Shown: positions 58,016 through 64,000 of the stretch, one piece after another | How the letters are laid out: every line of letters starts with the position of its first letter | Position numbering within the stretch: the first letter of the stretch is position 1 | Assembly (NCBI GenBank): GCA_965232285.1 | Contig: CBDDPL010000004.1 | Coordinates: 4,154,001 to 4,218,000 of the forward strand | Length of the DNA stretch: 64,000 bases | Source of the DNA: Denitrobaculum sp965232285 | GTDB lineage: Bacteria; Pseudomonadota; Alphaproteobacteria; Kiloniellales; Kiloniellaceae | Direction of reading: 5' to 3' | Translations under genes and position numbers: made by a program | The notes under the pieces: generated by a model | What the model saw: only the letters and a program-made list of their open reading frames with translations | Told to the model about the DNA's origin: nothing | The model's database searches: none

Positions 58016-58903
58016 TCATCCCGCATTCTTCACGTAAGCCGCCACCTCGGCATGGGTCGCGAACCAGACGTCGTCATGTCCCTGGATATGCGCGATCAGG
58101 TCCTCGAGGATGCCGATGCGCGAGCGGTAGCCGATGACATGCGGGTGCATGGTCAGCAGAAAAAGCCCGCGTTCCTGGTAGGCGCGATCGAATTCCCGGC
58201 GGAAAATGTCGAGGACCGCTTCCGGCGGCGTGTAGGGGCGCAGGGCCTGGAAGCGATGCATGTTGAAGTAGACCGCATCATCGCGAATCCACTCGACGGG
58301 AAGCTCAACGATTCCCGTCGGCTCTCCATTCTCCATCAGCTCGTAACAGTCGTCGTCGGCCATGAGGGAGGAGTCGTAGAGCAGGCCAAGCTCCCGCTCG
58401 ATCCGCAGGGTGTGAGGGCTGAAGTCCCAGGAAGGTGTGCGCAGGCCGACCGGGCGCTGTCCGGTGATCTTCTCCAGTGTCTCCGCGGAGCGGAACATCA
58501 GGTCCCGCTCGGTGTCGTAATCCAGCACTGAGTTGAGCTCGTGGATCCAGCCATGAATGCCGATCTCGTGCCCCTCCGCCGCCAGCATCCGCTGCTCCTC
58601 CGGATGCAGCAGGGCTGAGACGGCGGGCACGAAGAAAGTGGCCTTGATATCAGACTTGTCGAGGACAGCCTTGATCCTGGGAATCCCGCGACGCGTGCCA
58701 TATTGCCCCCAGGAGAAGCGCCCAATGGACTTGCCGCCATCCCGCAGCTCGTTGGTCTCATGGTCGGAATCGAAAGACAGGGCAACGGCGACCCGCGCGC
58801 CGCCCGGCCAGACCTCAGGCACCAGCGGACGGCCCGCGCGCACTTGATCAACTTTGGCGCGCCAAGTTTCCTCCGGCCATTGCCAGGGCTCAAGCTCGTT
58901 CAT
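58016..58903 (-). CDS. Polysaccharide-deacetylase family protein, PuuE-like
   Basis: A 295-residue NodB-fold hydrolase. The metal motif is ALSFDSDHET (Asp45, Asp47 region), HEIGIHGWIHELN supplies the paired histidines, and RTPSWDFSPHTLRIER and the C-terminal LLTMHPHVIGYRSR complete the site. It lacks a signal peptide, so it is cytoplasmic and closer to allantoinase-like PuuE and related amidohydrolases than to cell-wall deacetylases. The start has GGGAGG upstream. It lies 43 bp downstream of the dipeptide-type transporter operon on the same strand, so it may process the imported substrate. Confidence 0.85.
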   Translation of the reverse strand: MNELEPWQWPEETWRAKVDQVRAGRPLVPEVWPGGARVAVALSFDSDHETNELRDGGKSIGRFSWGQYGTRRGIPRIKAVLDKSDIKATFFVPAVSALLHPEEQRMLAAEGHEIGIHGWIHELNSVLDYDTERDLMFRSAETLEKITGQRPVGLRTPSWDFSPHTLRIERELGLLYDSSLMADDDCYELMENGEPTGIVELPVEWIRDDAVYFNMHRFQALRPYTPPEAVLDIFRREFDRAYQERGLFLLTMHPHVIGYRSRIGILEDLIAHIQGHDDVWFATHAEVAAYVKNAG

Positions 58904-58946
58904 GGCTAGCCTCCCAATCGTTTTTATCTAGGCTCTGCAAGCCGGT

Positions 58947-59936
58947 TCATTCCGAGAAATGACAGGCGGCCCGCTGCCCTGTCGTCATGTCACGAAGCTG
59001 TGGCCGCACGCCGATGCACTGCGCTTGCGCCTGTGGACAGCGTGGGTTGAAGCTGCAGCCGGCCGGCGGATCCAGCGGCGAGGGAATCTCGCCGACGATG
59101 GGATGCAACTCCGCCACCTCGCCGTCCTCCAGTATCAGTTTCGGAACACTGTCGAGCAGCGCACGGGTGTAGGGATGCTTCGGCGCGTTGTAGACGGTCT
59201 CGGTCGCGCCGATCTCCACAATCCTCCCCAGGTACATGATCGCGACCCGGTCAGACACATGGCGCACAACGCTGAGATCATGCGAGATGAAGAGGCAGGT
59301 GATCTGCAGCTCGCGGCGCAGCTTCAGAAAGAGGTTGATGATCTGGGCCTGGATGGAAACGTCGAGCGACGCCACCGGCTCGTCGCAGATCAGCAGTTGC
59401 GGCTGCATGGCCAAGGCCCTTGCGATCGCCACCCGCTGACGCTGCCCGCCGGAGAACTGATGAGGATAGCGGTCGGCAAAGGCCGGATCGAGTCCCACCC
59501 GCTCCAGCCAGTCGGAGACATAGCCTTTGGCATCGGCGCGGGTGGTCAGGTCGTGGGCGATGGGACCCTCCGCGATGATGTCACCGATGCGCATCCGCGG
59601 ATCGAGGGAGGCGAAGGGGTCCTGAAACACCGTCTGCACTCGGGTGGTGGTCTTACGCCCGTTCGCCATGACGGGCTCGCCGCCAAGCGCCGCCTGCCCC
59701 GCGGTCGCCGGCAAGATCCCCGCCGCGATCCGGCCAAGCGTCGACTTGCCGCAACCGGACTCGCCGACCAGCCCGAGGGTCTCGCCCCGCAGCACCCCCA
59801 GCGAGACCTCTTCCACCGCATGCACCGAGCGGGTCTCCACCTTCGCGCCGAGGCGTCTGGCGATCTGATCCCCCAGCGACAGCTTGGGAGCGAAGCGCTT
59901 GGTGACCCCCTCCAGGGAGAGAAAGGCTTCGCTCAT
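58947..59936 (-). CDS. dppF: Dipeptide-type ABC transporter ATPase 2
   Basis: A 329-residue ATPase of the oligopeptide/nickel importer class. Walker A is GESGCGKSTL, the signature is FSGGQRQRVAIARALA, Walker B is LLICDEPVASLD, and the C-terminal oligo_HPY tail has the Cys cluster CSFNPRCPQAQAQC typical of the family. The start overlaps the dppD stop by ATGA; a longer frame upstream is a false extension. It is last in dppA-B-C-D-F. Confidence 0.94.
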   Translation of the reverse strand: MSEAFLSLEGVTKRFAPKLSLGDQIARRLGAKVETRSVHAVEEVSLGVLRGETLGLVGESGCGKSTLGRIAAGILPATAGQAALGGEPVMANGRKTTTRVQTVFQDPFASLDPRMRIGDIIAEGPIAHDLTTRADAKGYVSDWLERVGLDPAFADRYPHQFSGGQRQRVAIARALAMQPQLLICDEPVASLDVSIQAQIINLFLKLRRELQITCLFISHDLSVVRHVSDRVAIMYLGRIVEIGATETVYNAPKHPYTRALLDSVPKLILEDGEVAELHPIVGEIPSPLDPPAGCSFNPRCPQAQAQCIGVRPQLRDMTTGQRAACHFSE

Positions 59937-60904
59937 GTCGCCGCTCCGATCGGGTGATGGCATCGGAAGGCGGACGGCCCGTCCGCAACATAGGGCACGA
60001 CTTCCCGACAGGCATCGCTCGCGAAATCGCAACGCGGCGCGAAGGGACAGCCCGCGGGCAGCGAAAGCAGCGAGGGCGTGGTGCCGGGAATCTGTTTGAG
60101 GTCTTCGCCCGGCAGGGCCGTTGCCGGCAGCGAATCCAATAGTCCGCGGGTGTAGGGATGACGGGGATTGCGCAGGACCCTGGCCGTCGGTCCCTCCTCG
60201 ACAATCGATCCGGCGTACATGACCAGCAGCCGCTCGGCGAGGCTCGAGACCGTCGCCAGATCATGGCTGATCCAGATCAGCGCCGTCCCGCTCTCGCGCG
60301 TCAGTTCGCGCATCTCGTGGAGAATCTGCGCCTGGATCGACACATCCAGCGCGGTCGTGGGCTCGTCCGCGATAATGACATCGGGACTGTGGATCATGGC
60401 GATCGCCACCGCCACCCGCTGGCGCATCCCGCCGGAGAACTGATGGGGAAAATCATCGAGGCGGCTGGCGGCATCCGGGATACCGACCCGGGTCAAGGCT
60501 TCCACGGCCCGTTCGCGCGCGCGCCGCTTGCTGACCTTGTCGTGGGCGCGCACCGCCAGGGTCATCTGGGTGCCCACAGAGAGGACCGGATTGAGCGTCA
60601 TCATGGGGTCCTGGAACACCATGGCAATGCGCTTGCCGCGCAGGGCGCGCAGGCCTTCCCGCGACATGCCGACCAGTTCCTGTCCGTCAAAGCGGATAGA
60701 GCCGCCGGCGATACGCCCGGGCGGATCGACCAGCCCCAGCAATGAGAAGCCCGTTACGCTCTTACCCGATCCGGATTCACCGACGAGGCCGAGAATCTGT
60801 CCGCGCTCCAGGGTAAAAGAAACGCCATTCACCGCCGTCAGGAGCCCGGCCTGGGTGTTGAACTGGGTCGAAAGATCGCGGACCTGGAGCAGCGCTTCAC
60901 TCAT
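59933..60904 (-). CDS. dppD: Dipeptide-type ABC transporter ATPase 1
   Basis: A 323-residue ATPase paired with dppF. Walker A is GESGSGKSVTG, the signature is FSGGMRQRVAVAIAM, Walker B is VIIADEPTTALDV, and the C-terminal Cys motif is CPFAPRCDFASDAC. It overlaps dppC by ATGA at 60901-60904 and dppF by ATGA at 59933-59936. The substrate cannot be told from the ATPase. Confidence 0.94.
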   Translation of the reverse strand: MSEALLQVRDLSTQFNTQAGLLTAVNGVSFTLERGQILGLVGESGSGKSVTGFSLLGLVDPPGRIAGGSIRFDGQELVGMSREGLRALRGKRIAMVFQDPMMTLNPVLSVGTQMTLAVRAHDKVSKRRARERAVEALTRVGIPDAASRLDDFPHQFSGGMRQRVAVAIAMIHSPDVIIADEPTTALDVSIQAQILHEMRELTRESGTALIWISHDLATVSSLAERLLVMYAGSIVEEGPTARVLRNPRHPYTRGLLDSLPATALPGEDLKQIPGTTPSLLSLPAGCPFAPRCDFASDACREVVPYVADGPSAFRCHHPIGAAT

Positions 60905-61782
60905 CGCCGCAGCCTCGGGTTCAATTGATCCCGCACCCGGTCGCCCACCAGGTTGATGGACATGATCAGGATGATCAGGGCAATGCCGGGGTAGACGGAG
61001 ATCCAGTAGCGGCCGCTCATCATGTACTGGAAACCGTTGGAGATCAGCATGCCCAGGGACGGCTCCGTCACCGGCAGACCGAGCCCCAGGAAAGACAGCG
61101 TGGCTTCCGGGGCGATGGAGTTCGCGATCTGGACCGTGGCCACCACGATCAGCGGCGGCATGCAGTTGGGCAACAGGTGGCGAAAGACGATCCGCAGGCG
61201 CGACAGCGGCGTGCCGTAGGCGGCTTCGATGTAATCCTTGCGCCGCTCCGCCGTCGCCGCGCCATAGGCCGTCCGCGCGAAGTAGGCGTACTGCGCGGCG
61301 ACCAGCGCCGTGATCAGTTGCCCCTTGCCCTGACCGAGCAAGGCGACCAGCACGAGCGCCAGCAGGATCGGCGGGAAGGAAAGCTGCAGATCCACAATCC
61401 GCATCAAGAGTGCCTCGGTCCGGCCGCCGATGTAGGCGGCGCAGATCCCGAGCGTCGCCCCGATGGAAAGGGCGACGAAGCCGGCCATCAGGCCCATCTG
61501 CGCCGAAATCCGCAGCCCGTAAAGGATTGCCGACAGCAGATCTCGCCCCTGCGCATCGGTTCCCAATACATGGACATAGCCGCCGGTGCCCAGGTGTCCC
61601 GGCGGACGGCGGGCATCCATCAGCGACAGGCGGGACAGGTCGTAGGGATCCTGCGGCGCGATCAGGGGCGCCAGCAGGGCGACAATCAGGATCAGAACCA
61701 CGACCGCGAGCGCGGCCACGGCAACCTTGCTTTCCTTATAGGTCAGCCAGAAGCGCCCGAGCGGCGTGGCAGAGGTCAACAT
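60901..61782 (-). CDS. dppC: Dipeptide-type ABC transporter permease 2
   Basis: A 293-residue inner-membrane permease. TM1 lies near residues 22-44 (VALAVVVLILIVALLAPLIA region), and the EAA-like loop reads EAAYGTPLSRLRIVFRHLLP. The conserved GTDAQGRDLLSAILYG segment marks it as DppC-type. The ATG at 61782 forms a TGATG overlap with the dppB stop; a longer upstream frame is not coding. Confidence 0.93.
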   Translation of the reverse strand: MLTSATPLGRFWLTYKESKVAVAALAVVVLILIVALLAPLIAPQDPYDLSRLSLMDARRPPGHLGTGGYVHVLGTDAQGRDLLSAILYGLRISAQMGLMAGFVALSIGATLGICAAYIGGRTEALLMRIVDLQLSFPPILLALVLVALLGQGKGQLITALVAAQYAYFARTAYGAATAERRKDYIEAAYGTPLSRLRIVFRHLLPNCMPPLIVVATVQIANSIAPEATLSFLGLGLPVTEPSLGMLISNGFQYMMSGRYWISVYPGIALIILIMSINLVGDRVRDQLNPRLRR

Positions 61783-62753
61783 CACGCCCCTCCCCGGCTC
61801 AGTCGCGGATCGAGCACGGCGTAGGTCAGATCGATCACCAGGTTGATCGTCATGAAGAGCAGCGCCACCAGGATCAGGTAGGCCACCATCACCGGCCGAT
61901 CGAGATTGGTGATGCTGTCGATGATCAGCTTTCCGAGGCCGGGCCAGGAAAAGATGGTCTCCGTCACCACTGCAAAGGCCAGGGTCGAGCCCAGTTCCAG
62001 GCCGAAGACCGTGATGATGGGAATGGAGATGAGTTTCAGCACATGCCGCAGCACGATCGTCGCCTCGGACAGACCGGCGGCCCGGGCGAACTTGACCGTG
62101 TCGGTCAGCATGGCCTCCTGCGTACCGGCGCGAGCCAGGCGGATCATCATGGCCATCTTGAAGAGCGCCAGGTTGATCGCCGGCAGGAAGAGATGCGACC
62201 AGCCGTTCGCGGTCACGAAACTCCACTCCACGCCCCAGATCGCCACGGTCTCACCGCGTCCGCCGGCCGGCAGCCAACCGAGCGAGACCGCAAAGGTCAG
62301 GATCAGAATCAATCCCACCCAGAAGGTCGGCACCGAGAAGCCCAGGATCGAGAGGCTCATGATAGTGTGGGAGGAAAAGGAATTGGGTCGGTAGCCTGCG
62401 TATATCCCCAGGGGTACGCCGATCACCGCAGCACCGATCACCGCCGTCAGCGCCAGTTCGAGAGTCGCAGGAAGGCGGCTCAGAATGAGTTCGAGTACGG
62501 GCATGTTGTAGACGAAGGAATGCCCGAAATCACCGACCAGGACATTGCCGAGGAAGGCCAGATACTGCTCCCAGAGCGGCCGGTCCAGGCCGAAGCGCGC
62601 AATGATGAATTCCCGGACGTCCTGAGGCGCGTCCGGCGGGATCAGAACCTCCATGGGGTTGCCGATGGCATAGACGCCCAGAAAGACGATCACGGACATG
62701 ACGAGCATGACAACGACGGCCTGCAGGCAGCGTTGGATGAAATAGCCCAGCAT
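61782..62753 (-). CDS. dppB: Dipeptide-type ABC transporter permease 1
   Basis: A 323-residue inner-membrane permease starting MLGYFIQRCLQAVVVMLVMS, the usual DppB opening with TM1. Later features are RLPATLELALTAVIGAAVIG and the EAA-like loop with ARAAGLSEATIVLRHVLKLI. About six membrane segments are visible. A strong hairpin separates it from the binding-protein gene upstream, and dppC follows by overlap. Confidence 0.93.
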   Translation of the reverse strand: MLGYFIQRCLQAVVVMLVMSVIVFLGVYAIGNPMEVLIPPDAPQDVREFIIARFGLDRPLWEQYLAFLGNVLVGDFGHSFVYNMPVLELILSRLPATLELALTAVIGAAVIGVPLGIYAGYRPNSFSSHTIMSLSILGFSVPTFWVGLILILTFAVSLGWLPAGGRGETVAIWGVEWSFVTANGWSHLFLPAINLALFKMAMMIRLARAGTQEAMLTDTVKFARAAGLSEATIVLRHVLKLISIPIITVFGLELGSTLAFAVVTETIFSWPGLGKLIIDSITNLDRPVMVAYLILVALLFMTINLVIDLTYAVLDPRLSRGGA

Positions 62754-62790
62754 CGGCGCTAGAAATCCCGGAAGGACGAAAGGTCAGGCG

Positions 62791-62828
62791 AAAAGAAACG
62801 GGTCCTCACACAGCCTGCGAGGACCCGT
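62791..62828 (-). terminator. Attenuating terminator between dppA and dppB
   Basis: Read leftward, a perfect 10-bp stem (62798-62807 ACGGGTCCTC with 62819-62828 GAGGACCCGT) is followed by TTTCTTTTC. It lies 19 bp after the binding-protein stop and 38 bp before dppB. Partial termination here would give more binding protein than permease. Confidence 0.8.
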
Positions 62829-62846
62829 CACCTCATCGTCAGTCTG

Positions 62847-64000
62847 CTATTTGGCAGGCTTGATAAAGAACGCCAGCGTGTCCTCGTCGGTCCGCGGTGT
62901 CATCTCCAGCTTGCCTTTGCCGCCGGCCCAGACGGCCTGCAGGTTCACCAGTGGAATAAGGACACGGTCCGCCATGGAAAGCTCCATGGCCTCCTCATAA
63001 AGCGCCCGGCGCTTTACATCGTCCAGTTCCTTGCCGGCCGCCTGCAGCAGTTCATCCACCTTGGGGTTGGCGTAGTCAGTGCGGTTGAAGGCACCGAGCT
63101 TCAGGTCCGGCGCCGGGGAATGGGCCAGGGATCCCAGGGTGTAGGAGGCTTCACCGGTGAGGGTGCCCCAGCCATTCATGAAGACCGAATACTCCCGCTT
63201 CGCCTGCGCCGGGAAGTAAACCGAACGGGTGATCGCGTTCACCTTGGTCTGGATACCGACCTGGGCAAACATCTGGCCAAGGCCCTGACAGATTGCACCG
63301 TCACCGGGCAGGCGGTCGCTGGTGCAGTAGAGATCCATCTTGAAGCCATCGGGGAAACCGGCATCGGCCAGCAACTGCTTGGCGCGCTGCGGATCGTAGT
63401 TGCGGTTGATGACCTTCTCGCTGGAGCCGAAGAAACCCTCGGGCATCACCTGCCGCGCCGGCTTGCCGAGCCCTTCCAGCACGACCTCCACCATCACTTC
63501 ACGGTCGATGGCCAGATCTATCGCTTCACGCACATTGGCATCAAGCAAGGGATTCTTGGCCAGCACATTACCGTCGAGATCATAGACGTTCGGCGTCGTC
63601 TCGCGCTGATCGAGCTGCAGGTTCATGACGTAAACGCTGTCCGCCAGGAAGGTATCCGTCTTGCTGTCATTCTTCAGCGAAAGCCAGTCGGCGGAGGAGA
63701 CGTAGTTGATCAGATCGACCTGACCGGCCTTGAGCGCGGCGAGGCGCGAAGAGTCGTTCGGCATCTCCTTGCGCACGACCTTTTCCCAGGGCCCCATGCC
63801 ACGCCAGTAGCCGTCGAAGCGCTCCAGGACCAGATCGCCTTTCGGCTCCCAGGACACCAGTTTATAGGGTCCCGTTCCGACCGCTGCCTTGCCGGAGTTG
63901 AAACCCTCGGCAGCGGTATCCTTGGTCGAGTAATCCTTCGCCGCTTTGTGCGACACGATAAAGAGACGCACGAAGTCGTTCGGCAGGGTCGCCGCCGGCC
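62847..64000 (-). CDS. dppA: Dipeptide-type ABC substrate-binding protein, N-terminus cut by window edge
   Basis: About 384 residues of a family 5 extracellular solute-binding protein are present; the N-terminus and signal peptide lie beyond position 64000. Family features are VGTGPYKLVSWEPKGDLVLE shown in part, FDGYWRG, SRLAALKAGQVDLI, REAIDLAIDRE and YDPQRAKQLLADAGFPDG. These proteins bind peptides, nickel, glutathione or opine-like compounds. The gene neighbours (a demethylating dehydrogenase and a PuuE-like hydrolase) hint at an amino-acid-derived substrate, but this is inference. It is the promoter-proximal gene of the dpp operon. Confidence 0.92.
   Translation of the reverse strand, partial: PAATLPNDFVRLFIVSHKAAKDYSTKDTAAEGFNSGKAAVGTGPYKLVSWEPKGDLVLERFDGYWRGMGPWEKVVRKEMPNDSSRLAALKAGQVDLINYVSSADWLSLKNDSKTDTFLADSVYVMNLQLDQRETTPNVYDLDGNVLAKNPLLDANVREAIDLAIDREVMVEVVLEGLGKPARQVMPEGFFGSSEKVINRNYDPQRAKQLLADAGFPDGFKMDLYCTSDRLPGDGAICQGLGQMFAQVGIQTKVNAITRSVYFPAQAKREYSVFMNGWGTLTGEASYTLGSLAHSPAPDLKLGAFNRTDYANPKVDELLQAAGKELDDVKRRALYEEAMELSMADRVLIPLVNLQAVWAGGKGKLEMTPRTDEDTLAFFIKPAK

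Noticed and set aside
60901..62226. Extension of dppC to 441 codons
   Set aside because: The extra 148 codons overlap dppB in another frame and look non-coding; the TGATG start fits the family.

Overview
The window is GC-rich by eye, densely coded, and looks like a chromosomal segment of a heterotrophic, probably marine or halophilic alphaproteobacterium near the Rhodospirillales/Kiloniellales. This placement is inferred from the short-form HisG, the DUF2948 protein beside murA and hisGD, several TRAP/ABC uptake systems, and a methylated-amine gene set best known from marine Alphaproteobacteria. No rRNA, CRISPR array, prophage, integrase or insertion sequence was seen.

Left part (1-11.9 kb): a housekeeping block on the minus strand (dcd, murA, DUF2948, hisG, hisD running off the left edge), a small basic protein, tRNA-Thr(GGT), a secreted cytochrome c with its own promoter and terminator, a hemerythrin gene behind a perfect FNR-type box, a RidA-like protein, a glutathione-reductase-like flavoprotein, a tightly overlapping trio (DUF3047, ferritin-like protein, family 2 glycosyltransferase) and a DUF547 protein.

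Middle-left (12-21.5 kb): a TRAP transporter (dctM, an unusual TM2/coiled-coil/dctQ fusion, Tat-exported dctP) behind an IclR-like operator, a PAS histidine kinase, a TetR regulator with its own inverted-repeat operator, and malate synthase G.

Core (21.8-44.3 kb): a methylated-amine/TMAO and C1 island. mgsABC-gmaS encodes the front half of the N-methylglutamate pathway. FolD and formate-THF ligase (Fhs) handle the C1 unit. An XRE/cupin regulator, a TorT-TorS-TorR signalling set, a TmoXVW-type ABC importer and an ammonium-transporter family protein complete it. A soluble fusion of a chemoreceptor signalling hairpin with a solute-binding domain abuts gmaS. In the inferred scheme TMAO is sensed by TorTSR and imported by TmoXVW; methylamine-derived nitrogen enters through GmaS/MgsABC; the methyl carbon is oxidised through FolD and Fhs. 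TMAO demethylase, dimethylamine monooxygenase and N-methylglutamate dehydrogenase genes are not in the window.

Right-centre (44.4-52.2 kb): a second, parallel module holds a glutamine-synthetase-family enzyme, three split glutamate-synthase-domain proteins, a sarcosine-oxidase-like flavoprotein, an unrecognised 129-residue protein and a divergent GntR regulator.

Right end (52.2-64 kb): a nitrilase-family amidohydrolase, a 2-keto-4-pentenoate hydratase-family protein, a dimethylglycine/sarcosine dehydrogenase-type protein, an RpiR regulator, a PuuE-like deacetylase, and a dipeptide-type ABC transporter whose binding-protein gene is cut by the right edge.

The points most worth checking are: (i) the cytosolic chemoreceptor-hairpin/solute-binding fusion beside gmaS; (ii) loss of all three Fe-S cysteines in MgsC but not in its paralogue; (iii) a FolD with Lys-to-Gln at the cyclohydrolase lysine; (iv) tor-box-like repeats between torR and the TmoXVW operon; (v) a ~114-bp palindromic element present twice.
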